Positions 35,791-48,736 of a DNA stretch of 64,000 nt are shown piece after piece. The notes beneath the pieces were generated by a model that did not search any database, was not told the origin of the DNA, and was given only the letters and a program-made list of their open reading frames with translations. A program made the position numbers and the translations under genes. Where the stretch lies: assembly GCA_951217055.1 (NCBI GenBank), contig OX578284.1:45514967-45578966 (forward strand), in the 5' to 3' direction. The stretch comes from Gerris lacustris. Taxonomy: Eukaryota > Arthropoda > Insecta > Hemiptera > Gerridae. The number at the start of each line of letters is the position of its first letter. Position 1 is the stretch's first letter.

Positions 35791-36896
35791 TTTTTACAAG
35801 GAACATCCCTCTGGTTTCAAACCCCCAAAGTGATGCTTGACATTTAAAGCATTTTTGTCATTATAGGTCGGACAGATTAGACAGTCATCTATTATTGGAC
35901 ATCTGACGTCTTTGATAATCCAATCTATATAACTTTTTGACTTTGATCCTGTAAGCGTATCGGATACAAAGATTTCCATAAAAATATTATGGTGTCATTA
36001 GCGAAAAGACGCTGTTTCCTTTCTGTCAAGGAACAGATCAGAATGAACGAAGATCCGAGTCAGTAAATTTATTTATATGTGTGTATAGAAACACGTTTAT
36101 ATCACATCATATTGAACAAGACTAAGCTTTATGTGTTGTTCTCAAGATGAAGATAAAGCTGTAAAGAGAGAAGTCTGGCGGAGGGAAAGGTTACAGTTAG
36201 AGTTATTTGTTTGAAACAGATCCCAACCCTCAACATGGTGTTTACCTCTCATAGAGTTTCAGCTCGTTTAGCTTTGGCAGAGAGAAGAAGCCAAGGCGTG
36301 CCTTCAATTAGAACCTGGCCTCATATACAATCAAGAAGCTCTTGTATGTTTTTGTACCCCCTTATACTAACTTTATCTTCTTTTTTTTCGAGTTTCGTAG
36401 CGTTTCTCTAAAAGATAGGTTTGTTCTCGAAGCCACGAATACTATGTTATATTGATGCTTTATGAAGGTGAAGTTTTTCAGGCTCGCTCGAAAGTAGAAG
36501 GTATATATAAGCTCATTATGGAACTCGAGGGTTTTCTTGCTAAGCCTGCAGGGGGTTTTACTTCTTAAAGCCACCTTCTTGGTTGGACTCGTTAGAAGTT
36601 GAAACACTCACGACTTTGTGTTGCTTCTCTCTCTGTTTCTTCTTCAAACAAGATTGGAGGGATACTTGTCTTGTTTCTTCTTAAGAAGTTCCACCTTCTC
36701 TTTAAGAGCCTCGTGTTGATTTTTTTATTTCGTTTTCTCCTCTGTGTGTTGAGTCTTGTCTAACTATTTTTTAATGGTTACATGTATATTAGGCCTTCCT
36801 TTAACGATCACCACACGACCCTAACACTCCCCTCCCGCTCTCATCATTCGGACAGGTCAATTAATTTAATTCCTTCAAATACACACACACAATTAA

Positions 36897-36898
<2 letters not shown>
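35791..36898. other. No recognised feature
   Basis: Moderate GC content at 36180-36760. Several short frames on both strands show no domain or consistent signal of coding. Confidence 0.45.
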
Positions 36899-36982
<84 letters not shown>

Positions 36983-36993
36983 ATGTATGTATG
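36899..36993. repeat. (TA)n (TG)n (TATG)n microsatellite
   Basis: About 74 bp of TA, then GTGTGTGTG and ATGTATGTATGTA. Frames through it are artefacts. Confidence 0.95.
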
Positions 36994-38650
<1,657 letters not shown>

Positions 38651-39228
38651 CTAAAATCATATTCATTGTAGTAGGAATAAAAGATGTTTTTAAGTATGCG
38701 ATTTTACGTTTACTTAAGTTTCGATTCGTTTTTAAAGAAACTTTCTATCCTATTACTTCCATGACTACAGGCACGTTCTACATGGTCAATCCTATATTCT
38801 AAGAACAATTTTTACACATTAACAAAGAAGAAGTGACTAAATATATGTTCTATTGTATTTTAGGACCAACGTTAGATCCACCTAATGGAAAATATATATT
38901 CTTTCTTAAATAATAATTTTATCCATTTCACTAAAATCATATTCATTGTAGTAGGAATAAAAGATGTTTTCAAGTATGCGATTTTACGTTTCCTTAAGTT
39001 TCGATTCGTAAACGATTAAGTTTCGTTCGATTAAGAAACTTTCTATCCTATTACTTCCATGACTACACACACGTTCTACATGGTCAATCCTATATTCTAA
39101 GAACAATTTTTACACATCAACAAAGAAGAAGTGACTAAATATATGTTCTATTGTATTTTAGGACCAACATTAGATCCACCCAATGGAAAATATATATTCT
39201 TCCTTAAATAATAATTTTATTCATTTTA
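38651..39228. repeat. Two-copy tandem duplication, about 280 bp
   Basis: CTAAAATCATATTCATTGTA starts at 38651 and 38931. TACGTTTACTTAAGTTTCGA, GTCAATCCTATATTCTAAGA and AAGAAGTGACTAAATATATG recur in order. The copies look very similar except for an insertion of about 15 bp (AACGATTAAGTTTCG) in the second. This suggests a recent event. Confidence 0.93.
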
Positions 39229-39409
39229 TGAAAAAACATTTAATCAATAATATGTTTATGGGCATTGAATCCACTTATCGACATTTAAATGCTTTCCTAT
39301 GAAGTGGAGATGGGATCTTAAGCTGTGAAATTATGAAACATTAATCCATTTTGATTACCATTTGGTTCACTAGGAGCTCTGATATCATTTTATACAAAAT
39401 TTAGAACTT

Positions 39410-39652
39410 CTATCGGCGAACTATAGTACTACAATGAATACAAGAGAAAACTAATCTACCTCCTGTAATATTCTAACTTCCTGGCACGATATTTAAGAGC
39501 GTCACATTTTGCATGTTTCATGCCTTTTATTGAAACTTCAGCCCGTCCTATCGCCAAAATATTATACTATAAATGAAAACCTATCGACCTCCTGTTAAAT
39601 CCTAACTTCCTGGCACGATATTTAAAAGTGTCACATTTTTTAAGTCGTTTTT
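39410..39652. repeat. Diverged tandem duplication, about 125-bp period
   Basis: TAACTTCCTGGCACGATATT occurs at 39474 and 39603, with CCTCCTGT upstream and GTCACATTTT downstream of both. Confidence 0.75.
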
Positions 39653-39944
39653 TGCGTGACGGAAAGTTTTTCTGTACTCCAGAGCTAAAACATCCATGCT
39701 AAAAAAAAAGTTGGCTGAAAAAGTCTTTCTTGAGCATTTAAAAAGTCGTAGGATGAAGGAACTCAGCACTGTGATGAGAAACGACCTCATCTTGGGATGC
39801 TATGGTCTAGTATAGTTTTCATTTTTGTTTTTACGAATACTAAGAAAGGGGTAAACTGTATCAAAACATACTTAATTACCAAACTTACTAACAAAATTAC
39901 TTTCTTTGTCAGTTCTCTTTACCTAAAGGAGCATCTAACTCCTA

Positions 39945-40010
39945 GGGTCTCCCGTTAGGGTGTTGCTTCTGGATTCTTATCAGACAAGAAGTACAGGTTC
40001 GATTCTTTAT
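39945..40010 (+). repeat. tRNA-like segment at LINE end
   Basis: ACAGGTTCGATTCTTT (about 39987-40002) is B-box-like; TGTTGCTTCTGGATTC lies upstream. Weak pairing, so tentative. It abuts the 3' tail of the LINE fragment. Confidence 0.3.
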
Positions 40011-40690
40011 TCATCGTCATCATCATCTTTCCTTTAATCCCTTAGGGGATGTAGGGCTGCAACAAAGGGTTTCCACCTGACTCGATTTTGGGCCATGTTT
40101 TTCAGTTCTCCCCAGGTCTGGTCTTCTTCTCTTATTTCTTTCTTCGCTATCCTCCTCCAGGTTGTTCTGGGTCTGCCAGGTTTTCTTTTCCCTGTGGGTT
40201 CATTCCAGGGCCTGTGGACTGACGTTGTATTCAGTCCTCTGAGGGTGTGTCCAATCCAGCCATACTTCCTTGCTTTTATAGTTTCCCCTATTGGGTTTTG
40301 TCGACACTTCCTCCAGAGTTTCACATTTGTGATCTTCTCTGGCTAGTTTACGTTTAGAATTCTTCTAAGGCAGTTGTTGGTAAAGATTTGCAGCTTATTT
40401 GTAACGGTCTTTGTTGAATTCCATTTTGGCATCCGAACAGCAGAACTAATTTCACATTGTCTTCGAAGATCTTTGGCTTGCTTCTTTTTCTGAGCGACTG
40501 AGACCTCCATATTGGCCTTAGTTGTTCAAAAAACTCCTTTTTCTTTCTTGATTCTCTGTTGTACGACTTCATCCGTTCCACCAGCTTTGGAAACCAAACT
40601 GCCGAGATATTGGAACTGTTCAACCTGTTCAATGGCTCTTCTTTATTACGACCAAGAAACCTACGTGCGCCAAGCATAGTGAAATAAAAT
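40010..40690 (-). pseudogene. Non-LTR retrotransposon ORF2, C-terminal fragment
   Basis: Minus-strand reading from about 40650 shows IEQVEQFQYLGSLVSKAGG and QQRIKKEKGVF, then after a frameshift FEQLRPIWRSQSLRKRSKPK and KLVLLFGC. After another break, an open frame 40324-40034 reads IGHTLRG, GKRKPGRPRTTWRRIAKKEI, WGELKNMAQNRVRWKPFVAA and a natural stop. This is the region after the RT domain in RTE-like LINEs, which encode an endonuclease and reverse transcriptase for target-primed insertion. A GATGATGATGACGATGAAT tail follows the stop, typical of such 3' ends. It is 5'-truncated with at least two frameshifts, so it is dead. Clade is from memory, not from a search. Confidence 0.85.
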
Positions 40691-41160
40691 AGGAAGAGAC
40701 ATAAAAACAATAATCACATCTGATGGGACACATGCACTAATTTCGTGTCACCAATCACTACAGAGTTAAAAGGCGATTGGGAAGCTGTTGCACCATGTTA
40801 TTAATTTTATTTCATATATATCTATCTTAAGCTCTGTATCCAACTTGCCCTAAGGTATTCCCCTTATTTTCAAAACCATCATCAAATTTTCTTCCCATTT
40901 CATCATTTGTCTTCCCCTTCATCCTCTTGAAGCAAGGGATAACTAACTAATTAGCTCCGTGCCACAGCAGCCCGAGAAAGGCATTGGCCTGGCAAAATCC
41001 TTATATCAGCTGCATAAACCTTATAATTGGCATTCGCAACCAGAAACAAGGGATTTAAGGGATTTTTACCAATTCACTATGTCCAATGCATTATCCTTCA
41101 TAAATCAATTTAGGATATTAGACATCAGGTGTATTATTTACTTCTAAAATCTCTTGTAGG
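40691..41160. other. No recognised feature
   Basis: Mixed composition. A 62-codon frame at 40959 lacks any support. Confidence 0.45.
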
Positions 41161-41485
41161 GGCAAGATACTCAGAATATTTTGAGCTGAGCGAAGCAAAG
41201 CTCTTTTACTACACTTTGCATTTGGTTTGGCTCATACTCCTCCTTAACGGCTGAACCGATCCGCACAAAATTCGGCACGGTCATAGTGACCAACCACATA
41301 GGGAGGTATAAATTTGAAATGGTCGAAATTGGTTCACGGGGTACAAAAGTTAAAATAGTAGTATATGCCCTTCATATGCATGTCGTTGGAAAGCTCTTTA
41401 AGAGTACAGTTATTGTTGTTAAGTTCACTTTTGTCATATTTTCGTTTAAGAGGGGGGTAAAATATAAAAACAAGAAAAAAATGCT
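41161..41485 (+). repeat. Repeat family F with core motif
   Basis: Hairpin GAGCT-GAGCGAAGCAA-AGCTC near 41183, then GGCTGAACCGATCCGCACAA with AATTCGGCACGG (core-like). The second half, CATGTCGTTGGAAAGCTCTT with TAAGAGTACAGTTATTGTTG and GAGGGGGGTAAAAT, matches the arms of the foldback at 54567-54782. The 69-codon frame inside is not supported. Confidence 0.65.
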
Positions 41486-41692
41486 TTTTAATTAAAAATT
41501 ATAAATATTACCATTTTTGATCCGATTTCAGCTGATTATAAATAAAAATGTTTATTGTTTGAGATTAAAATGCACGCTTAGCTCAATATTGCAAGCAGAC
41601 AACTGCATTGCACACCTGGTATTACCTTTCTTTAAATAAAGTTGTGTATTACTTGGAATTTAATTTAAATACTGTTTTGTCAAATAAAATAC
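41486..41692. other. No recognised feature
   Basis: AT-rich spacer. Confidence 0.5.
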
Positions 41693-41995
41693 TCTGCCAA
41701 TTAGTGTGGCACATCAGCTTCCTTGCACCCTATCACGCACATTATTGATTTTATGCATTTAAAACCTATTATTGTCAAATTAATTAAATTTTCTCCCCAC
41801 ATTTTTTGAAACGGTCAATTATTTTGATTTTTTACATGAATAAAAGTACTTATCAATTTAGTAAAATTTAGCAAGTTTAAAGAGCGCAGACGGTTTAAAT
41901 TAATCTGGGGCTATAAAATATGTTATAAATAAAATATGTTCGTTCTCAAAAATTGAGCAACAGACACACCAACACGGAACCAAAAATGTTTGTTC
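41693..41995 (-). repeat. Repeat family A, internally deleted
   Basis: CTGCCAATTAGTGTGGCACA, AAAGAGCGCAGACGGTTTAA and TTAATCTGGGGCTA are present. The sequence then jumps to AAAATTGAGCAACAGACACACC and AACACGGAACCAAAAATGTT. About 200 bp and the hairpin end are missing. Confidence 0.75.
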
Positions 41996-42200
41996 CTGAT
42001 AACATTGGGACTTGGTGTATAGGAATGGTTCTAACAACTGAATAAAAAAAAAAAAAAAACATCTTCGTCTCTCGTCTTGGTAGTAACAAGTGAAGTTTAT
42101 CTTGTAGTTAGTTCATTAAATTTACTATTTAATTTTTATATACAAACTTTATATGTGTTTGAACCAATAAAGAGGCTTATTTATTTATTTATTTATTTAT
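41996..42200 (+). repeat. Possible LINE 3' end
   Basis: After an A-run (42042-42058), TTTGAACCAATAAAGAGGCT leads into (TTTA)n to about 42200. A poly(A)-signal-like AATAAAG followed by a short tandem tail fits a LINE 3' terminus. No coding part is recognisable. Confidence 0.4.
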
Positions 42201-43510
42201 ATAGGAATGTCCAAATCCTAAAAATTCGAATTCTTTAGAGGGTTCATTCGCAAGATAGATGGGCATATTGTGAAAAAAGGATATTCATATTACTAAAAGT
42301 AAATCATTAACAAATGACTTATAGTAAGAGCCATTTCTTGGACAATGATTTAAAGTCATAACATTGAAATTTCAGAAATTACTTAATCTAAATATTGGGG
42401 AAAAAAATAATATCTAGATTTGTTTTATTCTTTTAAAAGAGACGAATTAAAAAACAAGAAAGACAGATAAATAACAAAAAGGAATTTGTTAAATAGATTT
42501 AATTTATTAGCACATTAACATTTTTTCTCTTCGCGAAAATTAAAGCTTTCGAAAATTTCAAGAATCGTGCGACAATATGTAGACCACAGCTATCAGGAGA
42601 AAGTGTATAATTAATATATTTCAAATTGAAAAGATAGTATGTTATCAAGGGTAGCAATTCTAAACTAATTTTTATTAAAATATATCATTCTAATCAGCTT
42701 GAGAATGATCCATGGAAGTTGCAATATGGCAAAAGTAAACCTTTAGTTCTCTTTAAACGAAACTATTCTAGAAGTTAAAATATCTTTTTGTTTAGCATAA
42801 TCAAAAAAATTTATTGTGCAACATTCAGTCATGATTTTTTTATTCTTTTCTATAAAAAAGTTTTTCATGAAAAAAGCGGAAATTGTTTATATCTCTGCAC
42901 GAATTTCTTATCAGTCAGACGTAAGAGAAAATAAGATATTATAATTATAACATTTACAAAAAAAAGGTTGTTTTTTTTGGACACCCATTATTGTATTACA
43001 TATAAGAAACAGTTCAAATAATATATAAGTAAGCATACAAATCAAGATTTTTTTTTTGTTTTCTAAAAATGAATTCGACTAGAAAATTACATAGCTCTAA
43101 TATTTTTCCCCTTTTTTCTTATCCATCTTCAAATCGTATTTAGGAATCGGGGTAAAAAATATGAATGTTGTACAATATGGAATTGAAGAATCGGATTCGG
43201 AGGGAAAAGAATATTTCCGAAGCGTTAGTGAGGCCAACAATCAAGCAATTTGAAGCAGAACGGTGCTAAGTATAGACTAGAAGTTTTGATGTAGAGTGCG
43301 ATATATACATAAAGGCTATATGATTTTCTTTTAAACTATACTGTCCCTTAGGCGATAACTTAACAATATTATGCTACAATGTTGAAGAAAAATCAGTTGA
43401 AATTGATGGATACTTGTTTAGGCTTCTAGGTTTGTCACGATTAGTGCTTTATTATCATTGTTTCCGCTTCATTTTAACTCCGAAGAAGTAAGTGTTTTTG
43501 GTTACAACGG
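42201..43510. other. No recognised feature
   Basis: AT-rich. No frame, RNA gene or related repeat found. Confidence 0.5.
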
Positions 43511-44515
43511 AATTATAGTATATTATGTTACTATAGGCTGTGAAGTGAGTTTTTTGTTTACCGCGGCAATTACATTTACTAATATAAATGGTAAATATTG
43601 CCAAGATAAAGAAAAAACACTTCACAGTCGTGTAGCATATGCTATTTTTTCCGTGGTAGCAGACAATGAATCACATTAAATATTAATCAATAGTCAATAT
43701 AATAATAATAACATATGTACTTAAGATTTTAAAAAAAAAGAAACCTTAAAAAGAGGTTACACTATAACAAAAGATAAATAAAACGCATTGACATCTAGCG
43801 GATTTTAAGCGTACTAACAAGCATATCTACAAAGATTGCAGCGCTAAAACAGAAGTTTTTTTAACTACCAGCATAAAAAAATTTTCTTTCGTGCTGGTAG
43901 TATTGAAAAGATTTTTTAAGTCCACGTAATGAAAAAATGGATTTTAGCTATGTTTTTTAGGCTCTAAAGTTACTATTTCACAGCCTACCACGAAAAATAG
44001 TATATTATGTTACTAGGCTGTGAAGTGAGTTTTTTCTTTACCGCGGCAATTACATTTACTGTCGACAGTAAATATTGCCAAGGTAAAGAAAAAACACTTG
44101 ACAGTCGCGTAGCATATGCTATTTTTTCCGAGGTAGCAGACAATGAAAAAACATTAAATATTAATCACTAATCAATATATTATAATAATAACAAATATTA
44201 GTACATACTTAAGACTTAAAAAAAGAAACCTTAAAAAGAGGTTACACTATAGAAAAAGATAAATAAAACGCATTGACATCTAGCGGATTTTAATCGTACT
44301 AGAAGCATTTCTACAAAGACTGCAGCGGTACTAACGGAAGTTTTGACAACTACCCACCGGAAAATAAAAATCTTTTAGTTCCTAGGACGTAAAAGATTTT
44401 TTCTTTACAGCCAGGAGTAATGAAAAGATTTTTTAAGTCCACGTAATGAAAAAATGGATTTTAGCTATGTTTTTTAGGCTCTAAAGTTACTATTTCACAG
44501 CCTACCACGGAAAAA
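43511..44515. repeat. Duplicated palindromic unit, about 480-510 bp
   Basis: Blocks TAGTATATTATGTTACTA (43515 and 43997), ACCGCGGCAATTACATTTAC, AGGTTACACTATA, ACGCATTGACATCTAGCGGA and GGCTCTAAAGTTACTATTTC recur in the same order. In the second unit the centre is a long palindrome: TTTACCGCGGCAATTACATT...ACTGTCGACAGT...ATTGCCAAGGTAAA, centred near 44061. CAGCCTACCACG and AGGCTGTGAAGTGAG form a further inverted pair at unit junctions. The 73-codon frame at 43458 is not kept in the second unit. Confidence 0.82.
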
Positions 44516-44538
44516 ATTATTTTATCAATTAAACATAA

Positions 44539-44747
44539 GCCGGAGATACACATGCCTGTAGCTTGAACAAAAGCATGCCCGCTATACTTGCACGTGAATA
44601 TGTTAAATGGCATGCCTGTAGCTGGCAAGCAAGCAGATAAAAACTTAATAAAAATCCTTGGTATGCCAGTAATTGGCAAATACCCTCTTGGCATGCAGCT
44701 TGGCATGCAAGCTACTTCCCCAATTTGACGGCATATGTATCTCCGCC
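44539..44747. repeat. Small element with inverted ends and GCATGC repeats
   Basis: Ends GCCGGAGATACACATGCC and GGCATATGTATCTCCGCC are inverted with two mismatches. Inside, variants of GGCATGCCTGTAGCTGGCAA occur about four times (near 44552, 44609, 44663 and 44692). No coding capacity and no clear target duplication. Confidence 0.65.
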
Positions 44748-44780
44748 TTTACATTGTTGATCTTTAAAGTTTAAAATAAG

Positions 44781-44925
44781 TGGCTTGAGGATGTCGAAGA
44801 TGACCTGAGGAGGCTAGGCGTGCCTTGGAGGAGACGTGTACAGGATAGAGAGGAATGGCGAGGAGTTGTTATGGCGGCCAGGGCCCTACATGGGCAGTAG
44901 CGCCAAGGAGTAAGTAAGTAGGTAT
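44781..44925 (+). pseudogene. LINE ORF2 C-terminus, second family
   Basis: An open run of 39 codons to TAG at 44898 reads WLEDVEDDLRRLGV, then DREEWRGVVMAARALHGQ. This matches the extreme C-terminus of insect and crustacean LINE polyproteins (WLxDVExDLRxLGV...DRxxWRxxVxxA). It differs from the fragment at 40.0-40.7 kb. It is much more GC-rich than its flanks. After the stop, CGCCAAGGAGTAAGTAAGTA gives a short (TAAG)n tail as in a LINE 3' end. It is severely 5'-truncated: only about the last 120 coding bases were inserted or survive. The clade is not resolved. Confidence 0.8.
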
Positions 44926-45258
44926 AATTAAAAAACATAGTTGTAATTGATTGAGACGTGATTAGGCTCCTAGATTTGTCACGTTAGAAACTTTTAATAT
45001 TTTTTTTTTGGTTGATCAATCTTAAGAAAAACTGAGTTTTTTGGTTTAAGTAGCAAAAGGATCTGATAATTATATCAATCAATCTTACATTGTGCTTCTT
45101 TGTTTACATCAGAAACTTGTTTAGACTTCAATATTTGAAATGTTGTTTACTTATTGCTATGTGCACCAAGAACATTACTAAAGAGACATTGGTAATAGCA
45201 TTATAAAAGCCGAAAGATTGGTACATAGGCAAAATAGAAACTTCATTTGGTTAAATTT
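44926..45258. other. No recognised feature
   Basis: AT-rich spacer before the tandem array. Confidence 0.5.
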
Positions 45259-46300
45259 GCTACGATATTAAGAGTGAGCTTTCATCCTACGCTCTATTAC
45301 ATTATTTAAACTTTAAGCCAATATTAAATCGACAATCTTTAACAATATCGATTGTTTTGGGTGTTCCTAAATGAAACTACTTTGGAACAAGTACTTAATG
45401 AAGCCGAAATGCTCCAGACGACATTTAGAAAACAATAGAGAACAAAAACGTACGAAAGAAGACAATTTTTTGAGATCAGAAGGAAGAGTAAGCCTAATTT
45501 TTCCATTTAGCCCAACGTTTCCAACTTTACATTGGCTGATAATGATCTAATGTTTGGCAACATCACATTAGCAATAACGGCCTAACGTTTAATAGTTACC
45601 TATTGCTACGATATTAAGAGTGTGCTTTCATCCTTATACGCTCTGCTCGATTATTTAACGTTTAAGGCAGTATTAAATCGACAATCATTAACAATATTCA
45701 TTGTTTTAGGTGTTCCTAATAACACCGCACTTGGGAGGAAGTACTTGTCATTATTAAGCCGAAATGCTCAAGGCGACATTTAGAAAACAATTTAGAGCAG
45801 AAATGTTTGGAAGTTAAAACTTTTTTTGAGATCTGAAGGAAGAGTAATCCATTTACCCCAGCGTTCTCCAACATTACATTGGCTGACAATGATTTAATGT
45901 TTGCCAACATAACATGAGCAATAGTGGCCTAACGTTTGCCAGTTTCCCATTGCTACGATATTAAGAATTTACTTTCATCCTTACGCCCTGTTAGGTTATT
46001 TTAGGTTTAAGGCAGGATTAAATCGATAATATTAAACGATATACATGGTTTGGGGCGTTCCTAATTAATACCGGACTTGGGAGCAAGTACTTGTCATAAT
46101 GAAGCCGAAATACTCCAGACAACATTTAGAAAACAATTTAGAACCAAAACATTTGGAAGTTAGACAATTTTTTGAGTTCTGAAGAAAGAGTATGCCATTT
46201 AGCCCAATGTTCTCCAACTTTACATTGGCTCATAATGATTTAATGTTCGCCAACATTACAATAGCAATAATTCCCTAACTTTAGTTTCCCATGGACCGAT
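45259..46300. repeat. Three-copy tandem array, about 347-bp unit
   Basis: GCTACGATATTAAGA starts units at 45259, 45605 and 45952. Each unit holds TTAAATCGACAAT (or TCGATAAT), GGTGTTCCTAA, GAAGCCGAAATGCTCCAGAC, CATTTAGAAAACAAT, TTTTTTGAGATC, ACATTGGCTGATAATGAT and GCCTAACGTTT. Divergence between units is perhaps 15-20 per cent by eye, so the duplication is old. It resembles a small satellite. No frame runs through a unit. Confidence 0.92.
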
Positions 46301-48517
46301 CATACTGATGGTCTAACGTTCACCAACTTTTACATAGGATCTAACTTTATTGTGCCGGCTAAACCCTCAAATTTCATAGAAATGATTAAGCTAAAAGTTA
46401 GGCTTATTAGAAACCACTTAAGTATTATTATAAATGAATTTTTAATAAGACCCTATCAATGATTATTTAGCATAAGCTATTCAAAAACTTGCAAAAGTGT
46501 TCTACACAATACAACTTTATTTTTTTTTTTTTAAAAAACAAAAAAAAACTCCATAATCATAAGTTATCAACAACTTATTCATATTTAAAATTCAAACATC
46601 AATATCCTCCTACTATATTTATTCATAGGTAACAAAAAAAAAATCAGTTTTCCTAAATGGATTTTATATGTAAAACTGTTTAAAATAGGAACCCAATCGT
46701 ACCTACAATCTTTCAACGTGAAAATTATACGCCTTCCTTTACAATAAGTGATGAAATATCGATGGAATTATCAAAGAATAACAGATAAAAAGAAATAAAA
46801 AACTCTTGTTTATTAAGTGTTATGAGAAGTTACCTCTTTTTTACACAAATTCATTTCAACACCAAATCAAAATCAGAGAGAACTTTTCATGGGCGTTGTT
46901 TCTTTTTAATGTTTAAAGAAGTATCAATTTCGAAAAGGGTTAGATACTAATGTGCTATCATTTTTAACCTCCGAGAGGGAATAGAATGAAAGGCGCTAGT
47001 AATTTCTTTTTTTTGTCTCTATAAATATGACGGGTAATCATCTTTAATGAGATACTGTACCTCAAGAAGGAAGAAAATTAGACGAGATTCTGTTTTTTTT
47101 TTCTCTTTGTTTTCTTTAAACAATACAACGTTTTATGAGAAAGGTTTAAACAAGCTTAACTATAGATTAATAGTGTTGAAAGGGTTCATCTTTTATATCG
47201 AAATGATTTTAAACCTAAATTATTTTTTAAGGAGGTACTAATGTTATGTCCATTATACGTACTTATTGTCTACTTTTATATACATATAATAATAAGAGTG
47301 ATTAGTTTATTCAGGAAATGTACTTTTATTACGTGAAGTAAAAAAAAAGTTCGAAAAAATAATCTCTCTAAAGAATTCATTGTATAAACTTATATTCTTT
47401 TTAAAGAGTTTTAAGACCCTTAATACATCTTATTACGGGTACGAACAATGTGTTTTGTGGCTGGTTCGAGGTGCTGAGGTATTTTTGAGGATTACTAAGG
47501 TTATTATCATTGAAAGAACGGTGGTAATTTGATAAGTGGTGACCACTTTTTTACTGCCTTTGAGAGTTGTTCAGTGTTCGTGAGGTTTAAAGAAGTAGGA
47601 ATCACTGTCATTACGGATCTTTTTCTTGTATAAGAGTGGCTTTAATGAAACAGTTTTTGGAAATCTCGGTGAAAATTGGTGGCAGCTGCCTCTTTTACAG
47701 TCTTAAATTATTTAGGTATTAATAAGATTTTTTTTTTTAAATCTCCTATTGTAAAGGAAAAATAACTTATTTTGAAATAAGTTTTGTGGTAAAATTGTTG
47801 ATTGGTGTTTGTTGTATAAGATACCTAATAGAGCAAGTTATGAAAACTTATGTAGTATGTTATGTAACAATGTCAAAAGATTTTGAAATTTGTCACGCTT
47901 GTTCTCTCAGATTCTACTAAAATTATTATTATTATTATTATTATTATTAAATAGTCTACACTAAACAGTCGTAGACGAAAAAAAAGCTCTAGACGTTGGA
48001 CTTTATTAGAACATGGAGCAAAAGTAAAAACGTTAAAGCAAGACTAAAAATTGGCGTAAAGTCAGATGGTTAAAAGTTTCTACTTTTGATTTCAAAAGCA
48101 TGTCGTTTTATGAAGAGTGGAGGTGTAAAATCCAACTGCGTTAAAACTAAATACTTGAACTTACACAGTGATACGGCACATAAAGAACTCACTAAGAAAA
48201 CTTGCCTTTAATATCGGCCATATTTTGTTTCAATATGGCTACCAGCATTTTTTTTTAGAAAAAAACTTATAGTATTCTTAATCCATTTGAAAAGAACTTT
48301 AATATAATATATGTAACATGCCATATAAGCATAAACATTCATATGAGCATAAATAATACCCTTATTTCGATCATATTTGTTTTCAAAATGCCGGCAAAAA
48401 TAAAAATGTTGTAATAATAGTTACATATTTTCCACCATTTTAAAAATATTAAGTGTGAAATTCCCACTTCAAAAATGATATTAATGAAATGGTTCGTGAC
48501 AGTTCAAGTATAATGAG
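46301..48517. other. Long stretch, nothing recognised
   Basis: AT-rich. Contains an (ATT)n run at about 47922-47950. The 64-codon frame at 47047 shows no known motif. No tRNA or related repeat found. Confidence 0.5.
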
Positions 48518-48640
48518 AGAGTATGTTAGCGAGAAGCTGTCAAATAAAAAAAACAGCGAGCAAGTTTATGCTAACGTTTAACTAAATTTATTAGCATCAT
48601 CAGAGAAAGAAACAAAGTATAAAATTAAAACAATAATAAA

Positions 48641-48726
48641 AAGGTCGAGGTTGACTCTACGACAGATATAAAGGAAATTTCTTCTTCATTCCTTTATAAC
48701 ATGTCGTAGAGTCAACCTCGATCTTT
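48641..48726. repeat. Long hairpin, about 36-bp stem
   Basis: AAGGTCGAGGTTGACTCTAC pairs with GTAGAGTCAACCTCGATCTT, and TAAAGGAA with TTCCTTTA further in, around a loop near 48677-48689. A compact near-perfect foldback that could fold as RNA, but no transcription evidence exists. Confidence 0.88.
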
Positions 48727-48736
48727 ATGTATTATT

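Noticed and set aside
43458..43679. 73-codon frame as a gene
   Set aside because: Falls in a duplicated palindromic unit and is not kept open in the second unit.
44461..44706. 81-codon minus frame with repeated Gly-Met/Pro segments
   Set aside because: The repetition comes from the GCATGCC motifs of a short non-coding element.
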